DNA of 52,942 bases from Gluconacetobacter tumulisoli. Lineage in GTDB: Bacteria; Pseudomonadota; Alphaproteobacteria; Acetobacterales; Acetobacteraceae. The stretch lies in contig NZ_JABEQM010000021.1 of the NCBI RefSeq assembly GCF_014174155.1, forward strand, positions 1 through 52,942, in the 5' to 3' direction. Below the pieces are notes generated by a model, which was given only the letters and a program-made list of their open reading frames with translations, searched no databases and was not told where the DNA came from. Positions 37,356 through 46,980 of the stretch are shown here, piece after piece; position 1 is the first letter of the stretch, and every line of letters begins with the position of its first letter. The translations under genes were made by a program, and so were the position numbers.

Positions 37356-39182
37356 ATGAACGCGACACCGAACCTGAACGATCTGAAGCCGAACGCACGC
37401 GCCGCGGCAGGGGACGTCGTCCTCTCCGGGGCCGAAGTCCTGCTCCGCGTTCTCGTCGACCAGGGTGTCGAGGTCGTCTTCGGCTATCCGGGCGGGGCGG
37501 TGCTGCCGATCTATGACGCGCTGTTCCGGCAGAACGCGATCCGCCACGTGCTGGTCCGGCACGAGCAGGCGGCCGTGCATGCGGCCGAGGCCTACGCCCG
37601 CTCCACCGGCAAGGTTGGCGTGGTGCTGGTCACCAGCGGCCCCGGCGCCACCAACGCGGTGACCGGGCTGGTCGACGCGCTGATGGATTCCATTCCGGTC
37701 GTCTGCTTCTCGGGCCAGGTCGGCGTGCCGCTGATCGGCACCGATGCGTTCCAGGAGGCCGACACCACGGGCATCACCCGCCCGGCGACCAAGCATAATT
37801 ACCTGGTGCGGCGCGCGGGCGACCTGGCCCGCGTGGTGCATGAGGCCTTCCATATCGCGCGCAGCGGCCGTCCCGGCCCGGTGCTGGTGGACCTGCCGAA
37901 GAACCTGACCGTGGGCCCCGCGCCCTATCAGCCGGCGTCCCGCGCCCCGCACCCGTCCTACCGTCCGCGCACCGAACCGGATCGCGAGGCGGTGGCGCGC
38001 GCGGTCGCCGCGATGAAGGGGGCGAAGCGTCCCCTGTTCTATACCGGCGGCGGCATCATCAATTCCGGTCCCCGCGCCAGCGAGGCGCTGGGCCGCCTGG
38101 TACGGATGACGGGCTTTCCCTGCACCTCCACCCTGATGGGGCTGGGGGCGTTCCCCACCACCGACCGGCAGTTCCTGGGCATGCTGGGCATGCACGGCAC
38201 CTACGAGGCCAATCTGGCCACCCATGGGTGCGACGTCCTGGTGGCGCTGGGCGCGCGCTTCGACGACCGCGTCACGGGGCGGCTGGATGCGTTCTCGCCC
38301 GATTCGTTCAAGATCCACGCCGATATCGACCCGTCGCAGATCAACAAGATCGTGCAGGTCGACGTGCCGGTCCTGGGCGACGCCGGCCGGATCATCGAGA
38401 TGATGATCGAGGAATGGGCCCGCCAGTCCGAAATCCCCGACAGCGCGGCGCTGGCGCAATGGTGGCAGCAGATCGACGCCTGGCGCGGGATCCGCAGCCT
38501 GCATTTCGAGCAGGACATGACGCCGTCGGCGATCATCCGCCCGCAGCACGCGGTGCGCCGCCTGTACGAACTGGCCATGGAAACCGGCCGCGACACCTAT
38601 GTCTCGACCGAGGTCGGCCAGCACCAGATGTGGGCGGCCCAGCATTTCCAGTTCGACCGCCCGAACCGCTGGCTGACCTCGGGCGGCCTGGGCACGATGG
38701 GCTATGGCCTGCCGGCGGCGGTCGGCGCGCAGATCGCCCATCCCGACGCGCTGGTCATCGACATCGCGGGCGAAGCCTCGACCCTGATGAACATCCAGGA
38801 ACTGGGAACGATCGCGCAATATCGCCTGCCGGTGAAGCTGTTCATCCTCAACAACCAGTATATGGGCATGGTCCGGCAGTGGCAGGAACTGCTGCACGGG
38901 TCGCGCTATTCCGAAAGCTACAGCGCCGCCCTGCCGGATTTCGTCCGCCTGGCCGAAAGCTTCCACGCCCGCGGCATGCGCGCCACCTGCGTGGGCGAAC
39001 TGGACGACGTGATCCGCGCGATGCTGGCCGAACCCGGTGCGGTGGTCGCCGACATCAGCGTGGCGCAGGACGAGAACTGCTACCCGATGATCCCGTCCGG
39101 GGCCGCCCACAACCAGATGCTGCTTGGGCCGGAGCAGGACGGCGAGGTCAAGGTCAGTGCCGAGGGACGCATGCTGGTCTGA
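37356..39182 (+). CDS. ilvB: Acetolactate synthase large subunit
   Basis: A 608-residue TPP enzyme for the first common step of branched-chain amino acid synthesis: two pyruvates to acetolactate, or pyruvate plus 2-ketobutyrate. The catalytic glutamate is in VRHEQAAVHAAEAYAR near residue 71, SGPGATN follows, and the TPP motif reads IAGEASTLMN near residue 470, in place of the GDGS form, as in other alphaproteobacterial members. The FAD-binding middle domain is present. It heads an ilvB-ilvH-ilvC group: ilvH starts 109 bases on. An upstream RBS cggaggagcc precedes ATG 37356. No leader peptide with branched-chain codon runs was found. Confidence 0.95.
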   Translation: MNATPNLNDLKPNARAAAGDVVLSGAEVLLRVLVDQGVEVVFGYPGGAVLPIYDALFRQNAIRHVLVRHEQAAVHAAEAYARSTGKVGVVLVTSGPGATNAVTGLVDALMDSIPVVCFSGQVGVPLIGTDAFQEADTTGITRPATKHNYLVRRAGDLARVVHEAFHIARSGRPGPVLVDLPKNLTVGPAPYQPASRAPHPSYRPRTEPDREAVARAVAAMKGAKRPLFYTGGGIINSGPRASEALGRLVRMTGFPCTSTLMGLGAFPTTDRQFLGMLGMHGTYEANLATHGCDVLVALGARFDDRVTGRLDAFSPDSFKIHADIDPSQINKIVQVDVPVLGDAGRIIEMMIEEWARQSEIPDSAALAQWWQQIDAWRGIRSLHFEQDMTPSAIIRPQHAVRRLYELAMETGRDTYVSTEVGQHQMWAAQHFQFDRPNRWLTSGGLGTMGYGLPAAVGAQIAHPDALVIDIAGEASTLMNIQELGTIAQYRLPVKLFILNNQYMGMVRQWQELLHGSRYSESYSAALPDFVRLAESFHARGMRATCVGELDDVIRAMLAEPGAVVADISVAQDENCYPMIPSGAAHNQMLLGPEQDGEVKVSAEGRMLV

Positions 39183-39291
39183 CGGACGCGCCCATGCTTC
39201 CGGCCGGATGAGTCGGCCGGACCTTCTTTTTTCCAGTCGGTTGCGGGGTGACGGGGCCCCGCGCCGATATCCATGCAGGAACGGACACATC

Positions 39292-40892
<1,601 letters not shown>

Positions 40893-40904
40893 TCTCGACG
40901 AGTC

Positions 40905-40985
40905 GGGTCCAGGGGACACAGTCCCCTGGACCCCATCAAGGGCCTGCCTTTGAAATCCGGTCGTTGAGCGGCTTTCGGCCGCGAA
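40905..40985. repeat. Dispersed hairpin repeat, module C (inverted), with 13-bp hairpin
   Basis: Begins with the perfect hairpin gggtccaggggac-aca-gtcccctggaccc (40905-40933), then the inverted module C core aaggcctgcctttgaaatccggtcg. It sits 12 bases after ilvC, before the convergent lipoprotein gene. It is the strongest terminator-like structure in the window. Confidence 0.8.
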
Positions 40986-41003
40986 TCTGCGGCGGGGCGG
41001 TTT

Positions 41004-41486
41004 TCAGATCCGTCCGTAGCCGTAGGTGGTCGTCGGCAGGGGACCAAGCCGGTAGGGCATGGCGGCCTGCGGCGACTGGCCCGGGATATGCGGCACCAGC
41101 GTGCGGTCCGGCAGCATGTCGTAGGTATCGTACTGCGTGCCAGGCAGCCCCTTCAAATGAAGGCGCGTCCAGGCCTGCCCGTCGGCAGTCCCGGATTCCA
41201 GTTCCCAGTGATCGCTGTAGAAGACGCTCGACGCGCCCTGCAGCAGGGCGGCCGGATTAAGCGGCGTCATCCGCATCCGATAGGTCCCCTCGCGCACGTC
41301 GGGGGTGCCTTCCAGGACGAGCTGCACATTGCGTTCGTACCCGATGGCGCCGTCGGGCTGATATCCCGACCACTGGCCATAGATGGGGCCGGTCGGACCG
41401 AAGCATCCCCCCAATGTCGCGGCCAGCACGATGGCCCCGATCGCGCCCCGGATGTGTCGCGCGTGCCGGACGACATGATGGCGCAT
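41004..41486 (-). CDS. Small lipoprotein of unknown function
   Basis: A 160-residue protein with a lipoprotein signal: basic N-terminus MRHHVVRHARHIRG, hydrophobic AIGAIVLAAT and lipobox LGGC with the cysteine near residue 28. The mature part is mostly beta-strand-like (YGQWSGYQPDGAIGYERNVQLVLEG...GTYRMRMTPLNP) and ends TTTYGYGRI. It is probably anchored in the outer membrane. ATG 41486 is preferred over 41519, which would add 11 residues. No family recognised. It is convergent with ilvC and divergent from the FAH-family gene. Confidence 0.7.
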   Translation of the reverse strand: MRHHVVRHARHIRGAIGAIVLAATLGGCFGPTGPIYGQWSGYQPDGAIGYERNVQLVLEGTPDVREGTYRMRMTPLNPAALLQGASSVFYSDHWELESGTADGQAWTRLHLKGLPGTQYDTYDMLPDRTLVPHIPGQSPQAAMPYRLGPLPTTTYGYGRI

Positions 41487-41706
41487 GGCCGGACCCTTTT
41501 CTGTGCAACGGTATCGCATGGCGATGGCCTATACAGCAGTGCCGTCCGGGGCGCATCCGGCTGTCATTGCATTGCTTCCCGCACCTGCATGCCGTGGGGG
41601 AGGGCTGCCGGCCCTCGGCCTCACCGGCTCGTGCGTCATCCCGACGCGTCGCGCATGCTATGTGGCGGCCACGCCATGTCGTGGCCACAGACAGGAAGCA
41701 GGATAT

Positions 41707-42399
41707 ATGGTCGAGTATGTGATTCCCCCGCCCCCGCAGGCCAGCCTGGCGGTCGTGGGCGGCGACGCGCGTTTCCCGGTGCGCCGCATCTGGTGCGTGG
41801 GCCAGAATTATGCCGAACACACCCGCGAAATGGGACAGGAACCGGGTCGCGCGCCGCCTTTCTTCTTCGCCAAGCCCGCCGACGCGGTGGTGCCCGGCGG
41901 CGGGGTGCTGCCGTTCCCGGTGAAGACGTCGAACCTGCATCACGAGGTCGAACTGATCGTGGCGATCGGCCAGGGCGGGCGGGACATCCCGGTCGCCGAC
42001 GCCCTGTCGCATGTCTATGGCTACGCGCTCGGCCTCGACATGACGCGGCGCGACCTGCAGGCCGAAGCCAAGAAGGCCGGCCGGCCCTGGGCATTGGCCA
42101 AGGGGTTCGACCAGTCCTGCCCGATCGGTCCCGTCATGCCGGCGGATCGGATGGGTTCGCCGGACGCGGGCCGGATCGCCCTCGCCGTAAATGGTGAAAT
42201 CCGGCAGCAGGGCGACCTGGCGGACATGATCTGGCCGGTGGCCGAAATCGTCTCGCAGCTCAGCGCCTTCGTGGCGCTGGCCCCGGGCGACCTGATCATG
42301 ACCGGCACGCCCGCGGGCGTGGGCGCGGTACGGCCCGGCGACGTGCTGCATGCGACCTGCGACGGCCTCGGCGCACTGGATGTGACCTACGGCGCCTGA
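41707..42399 (+). CDS. Fumarylacetoacetate hydrolase-family protein
   Basis: A 230-residue FAH-superfamily enzyme, close to fumarylpyruvate hydrolase/acylpyruvase types. The metal ligands lie in HHEVELIVAIG (ExE) and GYALGLDMTRRD, the core starts RIWCVGQNYAEHTREMG near residue 26, and KGFDQSCPIGP and MTGTPAGVGAV are the other conserved blocks. The frame is open to 41485, but similarity starts only after 41707. Substrate unclear; such enzymes act on acylpyruvates in aromatic degradation, though no pathway is nearby. Confidence 0.88.
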   Translation: MVEYVIPPPPQASLAVVGGDARFPVRRIWCVGQNYAEHTREMGQEPGRAPPFFFAKPADAVVPGGGVLPFPVKTSNLHHEVELIVAIGQGGRDIPVADALSHVYGYALGLDMTRRDLQAEAKKAGRPWALAKGFDQSCPIGPVMPADRMGSPDAGRIALAVNGEIRQQGDLADMIWPVAEIVSQLSAFVALAPGDLIMTGTPAGVGAVRPGDVLHATCDGLGALDVTYGA

Positions 42400-42446
42400 T
42401 TGCGACGACGGCGTCGCCTCCGGAACCCGGGGGCTTCAAAAAACGA

Positions 42447-42503
42447 ACGGGATGCAAGGGCCCCGGCCCTTGCCGGGTTCGGGCAGCGCCCGACCTTCCT
42501 TTT
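42447..42503. repeat. Dispersed hairpin repeat, module A
   Basis: Direct module A: gatgcaagggccccggcccttgc and cgggttcgggcagcgcccgacctt. It lies between the convergent FAH-family gene and the LysR regulator, ending about 12 bases from the regulator's stop. Confidence 0.8.
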
Positions 42504-42514
42504 CCACCGGGCAC

Positions 42515-43405
42515 CTACGGGAACTCGCCCGGATGCAGCAACTCGCTCATGAACAGGGCGATCTTGTGCGACTGGGCGGTGCTGACGGTATGGATGGCGT
42601 AGAAGGTGACCGGGTCGGGCTCCCAGGCCTCCATCACCGTCTCCAGCCGGCCGGCGCGCAGATGGTCCTCGACCTCCCACAATGATTTCTGGGCCAGGCC
42701 CAGCCCGTCCAGCGCCCATTGGACGGGCAATTCCGAATTGCTGGATGCCAGCACGCCGTCGACCCGCAGGATGCGGATGTCCTCCCCCCGGCCGAACCGC
42801 CATTCCCCGCGGCACTGGCCGGTCATGTTGGCGACCAGGCAGGCATGGCGGGCCAGGTCGCCCGGCGTCTCGGGTCGCCCATGCCGCGCCAGGTAGCCGG
42901 GGCTGGCCACCAGCACCCGCCGGCTTTCCATCAGCCGTCGCCCGGTCAGCGTGGTATCGACGACGGGGGCCGCGCGGATGGCGATGTCATATCCCTCGCC
43001 CACGATGTCCGTCATCCGGTCTTCCAGCGCCAGATGGACGCGCATGTCGGGATGGCGCCGGGCGAACCCGGCGACGAACGGTGCCAGGCGGATGCGGCCG
43101 AACGGCACGGGCGCGGTGACGCGCAACATGCCGCCGGGGGCGTTCACGGTGGCGCGGACCCGCGCCTCCATCCCGGCGGTGGCCGCCATGATGGCGGTGG
43201 CCTCGTCCAGATAGATCCGCCCCGCCTCGGTCAGGGTCTGGCGGCGCGTGGTGCGGACCAGCAGGCGTGTGCCCAGCCGGCGTTCCAGACGCGACAGCCG
43301 GTCGCTGACGACCGATGGCGCCAGCCCCAGATGGCGGGCCGCTGCCGACAGGCCCCCCTGGCGGACGATCTCGACGAAAATCTCCATCTCGTCCGCGTCG
43401 CGCAT
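42515..43405 (-). CDS. LysR-family transcriptional regulator
   Basis: A 296-residue LysR protein. The N-terminal HTH is MEIFVEIVRQGGLSAAARHLGLAPSVVSDRLSRLERRLG (residues 6-45), followed by a linker helix and a periplasmic-binding-like effector domain. ATG 43405 is chosen; the frame extends to 43498 but would run through the promoter gap. It is divergent from the aldo/keto reductase with 113 bases between starts, the classic arrangement for controlling that gene. Effector unknown. Confidence 0.93.
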   Translation of the reverse strand: MRDADEMEIFVEIVRQGGLSAAARHLGLAPSVVSDRLSRLERRLGTRLLVRTTRRQTLTEAGRIYLDEATAIMAATAGMEARVRATVNAPGGMLRVTAPVPFGRIRLAPFVAGFARRHPDMRVHLALEDRMTDIVGEGYDIAIRAAPVVDTTLTGRRLMESRRVLVASPGYLARHGRPETPGDLARHACLVANMTGQCRGEWRFGRGEDIRILRVDGVLASSNSELPVQWALDGLGLAQKSLWEVEDHLRAGRLETVMEAWEPDPVTFYAIHTVSTAQSHKIALFMSELLHPGEFP

Positions 43406-43518
43406 CGATCCTTCGCCTTTTCCGGAAGCTGTTTTCCGGATTTGACGGTTATCATTCCCCGGCGGCGGCGCCCATAGTCCCCAGGGATATTCGATCATAT
43501 TCGACCGGGAGACCTACC

Positions 43519-44577
43519 ATGCAGTATCGCCAGCTCGGCCGCTCCGGCCTGCGCGTATCCGTCTTCACCCTCGGGACGATGACGTTCGGCGGCAAGGGCG
43601 CCTTCGCCAAGACCGGCAGCACGGACGTGGCGGGCGCCAAGCGGCAGATCGACATGTGCATCGAGGCCGGCATCAACATGTTCGATACCGCCGACGTCTA
43701 TTCCTCCGGCGTGTCCGAGGAAATCCTGGGCGAGGCGCTGAAGGGCCGCCCGCAGGAGATCCTGGTCGGCACCAAGGCCCGCTTCCACATGGGGCCGGGG
43801 CAGAATGACGCCGGGTCCTCGCGCTATCATATCGTCAGCGCGTGCGAGGCCAGCCTCCGCCGGCTGGGACGCGATCACATCGACCTGTATTATCTGCACG
43901 AATGGGACGGGCAGACCCCGCTGGACGAAACGCTGGAGGCCCTGGACACCCTGACCCGCTCGGGCAAGATCCGCTATGCCGGGGTGTCCAATTTCTCGGG
44001 CTGGCACATCATGAAGGCGCTGGGCACGGCGGAACGCAACCGCCTGATCGCCCCGGTGTCGCAGCAGATCTATTATTCGCTGCAGGCGCGCGAGGCCGAG
44101 TACGAATTGCTGCCGCTGGCCCTCGACCAGGGTCTCGGCGTCCAGGTCTGGAGCCCGATGGCGGGCGGCCTGCTGTCGGGCAAGCACCGGCGCGGCAAGC
44201 CGGAACCCGAGGGCACGCGCCAGCTGGCCCAGTGGAACGAACCGCCGGTCTATGACATCGAAAAGCTGTATGACGTGGTCGAGGTCCTGGTGGCGATCGG
44301 CGCGGAACGCGGGGTGTCGGCGGCCCAGGTGGCGCTGGCCTGGGTGGCGCATCGCCCGGCCATTACCTCGGTGGTGATCGGGGCCCGTACCGACGCGCAG
44401 CTTGCCGACAATCTGAAGGCCGCCGAACTGGCGCTCTCGGCCGAGGAAATGGCCCGGCTGGACAAGGCCAGCGCACCGCCGCTGATCTATCCCTACTGGC
44501 ACCAGGCCAGCACATCGTCGGACCGGTTGTCGGCGGCGGATCTGCTGCTGCTCGGCCCGTCGATCAAGACGGCATAG
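43519..44577 (+). CDS. Aldo/keto reductase
   Basis: A 352-residue (beta/alpha)8 NADPH-dependent oxidoreductase. The catalytic Asp and Tyr are in NMFDTADVYSSG near residue 55-62, the Lys in ILVGTKARF and the His in YYLHEWD. The NADPH site includes SPMAGGLLSGKHRRG and VVIGARTDAQL. The end DRLSAADLLLLGPSIKTA is family-like. ATG 43519 is chosen; the frame to 43315 is not conserved. It is divergent from the LysR regulator and 5 bases upstream of the secreted GlcG-like gene. Confidence 0.93.
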   Translation: MQYRQLGRSGLRVSVFTLGTMTFGGKGAFAKTGSTDVAGAKRQIDMCIEAGINMFDTADVYSSGVSEEILGEALKGRPQEILVGTKARFHMGPGQNDAGSSRYHIVSACEASLRRLGRDHIDLYYLHEWDGQTPLDETLEALDTLTRSGKIRYAGVSNFSGWHIMKALGTAERNRLIAPVSQQIYYSLQAREAEYELLPLALDQGLGVQVWSPMAGGLLSGKHRRGKPEPEGTRQLAQWNEPPVYDIEKLYDVVEVLVAIGAERGVSAAQVALAWVAHRPAITSVVIGARTDAQLADNLKAAELALSAEEMARLDKASAPPLIYPYWHQASTSSDRLSAADLLLLGPSIKTA

Positions 44578-44582
44578 CGGCG

Positions 44583-45107
44583 GTGCCCCGCTCCACCTTC
44601 GTGGCGATGGGCGTGGCCTGCGCCGCCCTCGTTGCGGCGTCCCCGGCCCGGGCAGCCGGGTCCCCGATCATCACGACCCAGAAACTGTCATGGGAACTTG
44701 CCGAACGCCTGGCCGCGACGGCGGTGCGGATCTGTGCCGCGCGCGGATGGTCGGTGACGGCGGCGGTGGTCGACCCTTCGGGACACGAACAGGTCATCAT
44801 CAAGGGCGATACCGTGCCGCTGCAATCGCTGTCGGTGTCCTATCGCAAGGCCTATACGGCTTATGCCTACGGCCTGGCCTTCGACAAGGATACGACCAGC
44901 GCCCTGATCGCGGCGAAGGTGACGGGCCCGGAAAACGGGGCCCTGAACACGATTCCGCAGGTTCTGTTCGTGCCCGGCGGCGCGCTGATCCGCCGGGCCG
45001 ACCGGACGATCCTGGGGGGCGTCGGGGTATCCGGCGCCCCCGGCGGCGACAAGGACGAGGCCTGTGCCGTCGACGCGCTGAAGGAAGTCTCCCCGCAGTT
45101 CCGCTAG
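44583..45107 (+). CDS. Secreted GlcG/HbpS-family protein
   Basis: A 174-residue protein starting at GTG 44583, five bases after the aldo/keto reductase stop. A signal peptide (ATFVAMGVACAALVAASPARAA-like, residues 6-25) precedes a GlcG/HbpS (DUF336) domain: SVTAAVVDPSGHEQVIIKGD, YRKAYTAYAYGL and the closing GGVGVSGAPGGDKDEACA. Family members bind haem or related cofactors or small ligands; a function in glycolate use is suggested only by the name. Export to the periplasm is inferred from the signal. Probably co-transcribed with the reductase. Confidence 0.85.
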   Translation: MPRSTFVAMGVACAALVAASPARAAGSPIITTQKLSWELAERLAATAVRICAARGWSVTAAVVDPSGHEQVIIKGDTVPLQSLSVSYRKAYTAYAYGLAFDKDTTSALIAAKVTGPENGALNTIPQVLFVPGGALIRRADRTILGGVGVSGAPGGDKDEACAVDALKEVSPQFR

Positions 45108-45171
45108 GCCGGCGTCCGGGGTGGTGGGCGGCGGCCTTGCGTGGCGGCGGAAAGGCGGCAATGTTTGTAAC

Positions 45172-46554
45172 ATGAAACGTCTCTCCGGCTTGCGCGCCCG
45201 CCTGCGCCCCTGTCTCGTTCCCGCCCTGTCCGCCGTGCTGTGCCTGGGGACCATGCACGCCCCGATGGCCGCAGCCCCCGGCGGCCTGCCCCATCCGGAC
45301 CAGGCGATGCTGCGCCAGACGGTGACGGCGATGGTCGGGTTCGGTACGCGGCACACGCTGTCCACCACGACGGACGCGGGGCGCGGGATCGGGGCGGCGC
45401 GGCGCTGGGTGGCCGATCGGTTCGCGACCTATGGCGCGGCCTGCGGCGGCTGCCTGTCGGTCGAGACGATCGGCGACCGCTTCACCGGCCCGCGCGCGCC
45501 GGATGGTGTGCGGGTGGAAGACGTGCTGGCGGTACAGAAGGGCACGACCGATCCCGACCGCGTGGTGATCGTGCAGGCCCATATCGACAGCCGCGTGAAC
45601 GATGTGATGGACGCGACCACCGACGCGCCCGGTGCCAATGACGACGCGTCGGGCGTGGCGCTGGTGATGGAGGCCGCGCGCCTGCTGTCGCGGCAGCATT
45701 TCCCCGCCACGATCGTCTATGCCGTGCTGTCGGGCGAGGAGCAGGGATTGTGGGGCGGCGAATTGCTGGCCCGTACGGCCAAGGCGCGCGGGTGGCAAGT
45801 GGCCGGCGTGCTGAACAACGACATCGTCGGCAATACCCATGGCATCGGGGGGGAGCACGTCGATAATCGCGTTCGCGTATTCAGCGAGGGTATCCGCGCG
45901 GCTGCCGATGCCGCCGGCATCAAGGCGCAGCGCGCGACGGGGGGTGAGGACGATTCGCCGTCCCGCGCGCTGGCGAAGGCGGTGGTGATGGGGGCGGAGG
46001 CACATCCGGGCCTCGGGCTGTCGGTGCTGGCGGTACGGCGGCCCGACCGTTTCATGCGCGGTGGGGACCATATTCCCTTCCTGGCCGAGGGCTTTCCGGC
46101 CGTCCGCTTTACCGAGGCGGTCGAGGATTACGACCGCCAGCACCAGCGTGTGCGGGTCGAGGCCGGCCGCCAGTATGGCGACACCATCGCGTTCGTGGAT
46201 TTCCCGTATCTGGCGCGGGTCACGGCGTTGAACATGCTGGTGCTGTCCGACCTGGCAGCCGCCCCCGCGGCGCCCGCCACGGCGACGATCGCCGGTGCGC
46301 TGTCGGACGACACGACGGTGACCTGGGCGGTCGTTCCTGGGGCCGTGTCCTATCGCGTGCGCTGGCGTCTCGCCGACGGGACGGTCTGGACGGACCGGCG
46401 CGATACGCCTGCGAACGCGACGTCGCTGGTGCTGAAGAACGTGAATATCGACGATCATGTCTTCGGTGTATCGGCCCTTTCCGCGACGGGGGCCGAAAGC
46501 CTCGTGACCTTCGCCGGCATGCCGCCGCGCCCGATTCCCGGCCATACACGCTGA
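45172..46554 (+). CDS. Exported M28-family metallopeptidase
   Basis: A 460-residue zinc aminopeptidase-like enzyme. Signal peptide residues 1-33. The metal ligands and catalysts are visible: His in VQAHIDSR, Asp in PGANDDASGVA, the Glu pair in LSGEEQGLWGG, Asp in LNNDIVGN and His in RGGDHIPFLA. After residue about 375 an Fn3-like C-terminal domain (TVTWAVVPGAVSYRVRWRL) follows. ATG 45172 starts the signal peptide; the longer frame to 45121 is not conserved. The S10 peptidase gene is next but separated by a 426-base gap. Confidence 0.92.
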   Translation: MKRLSGLRARLRPCLVPALSAVLCLGTMHAPMAAAPGGLPHPDQAMLRQTVTAMVGFGTRHTLSTTTDAGRGIGAARRWVADRFATYGAACGGCLSVETIGDRFTGPRAPDGVRVEDVLAVQKGTTDPDRVVIVQAHIDSRVNDVMDATTDAPGANDDASGVALVMEAARLLSRQHFPATIVYAVLSGEEQGLWGGELLARTAKARGWQVAGVLNNDIVGNTHGIGGEHVDNRVRVFSEGIRAAADAAGIKAQRATGGEDDSPSRALAKAVVMGAEAHPGLGLSVLAVRRPDRFMRGGDHIPFLAEGFPAVRFTEAVEDYDRQHQRVRVEAGRQYGDTIAFVDFPYLARVTALNMLVLSDLAAAPAAPATATIAGALSDDTTVTWAVVPGAVSYRVRWRLADGTVWTDRRDTPANATSLVLKNVNIDDHVFGVSALSATGAESLVTFAGMPPRPIPGHTR

Positions 46555-46980
46555 CGTCGCGCGCTTACGGAACCTGTCGTTGATCCACGCCCGGGGACCA
46601 GGGCCCCGGGCCCTGTCAGGCCCGGCGAAAGGCCGCCCCGTTCCGACGTATCATTGCGAAGAATAAATATTATTTGCAGATGATTGGGAATCTCTCTTTC
46701 CATATCACAATAAAATTAAATTTACGACATACGCGATCACCCGCGATTGTTCCGGGAACAGGCCATTGTTATAGCTGGGCCCCTGCTATATCCGAACGAT
46801 CCTGCAAGGAGATCCGTCCTGCCAATCCGCCGGAAACGGCGCGGGATCGTCCTGTTTGCGCCGTGCGACGACTGTCCCGCCAGGTTCCGGTTTTCGATCG
46901 ACCCTTGCGCGGCGCGTCTCTCTGCCTGTCTGCAGCATGACGGTGCGTGATTGTGCTGCGCAGCAACCAAGACAGATGAG
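46555..46980. other. 426-base gap with an AT-rich block and two palindromes
   Basis: Besides the diverged repeat, 46648-46740 is strikingly A+T-rich for this GC-rich window (runs such as aataaatattattt and aaaattaaattta). A perfect palindrome TGTTCC-G-GGAACA lies at 46748-46760 and TATAGC-N9-GCTATA at 46770-46790. Together these look like an upstream promoter/operator region for the S10 peptidase at 46981. No convincing gene was found in it; candidate frames of 60-100 codons lack family matches. Confidence 0.5.
46586..46645. repeat. Dispersed hairpin repeat, diverged module B
   Basis: Sequence ggaccagggccccgggccctgtcaggcccggcgaaaggccgcc follows the module B pattern but is diverged in both arms. 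It lies just after the M28 gene in a tandem gap. Confidence 0.6.

Noticed and set aside
46674-46950. Small genes of 67-88 codons in the gap before the S10 peptidase
   Set aside because: Candidate frames overlap the AT-rich block and palindromes, have no family match and no clear ribosome binding site.
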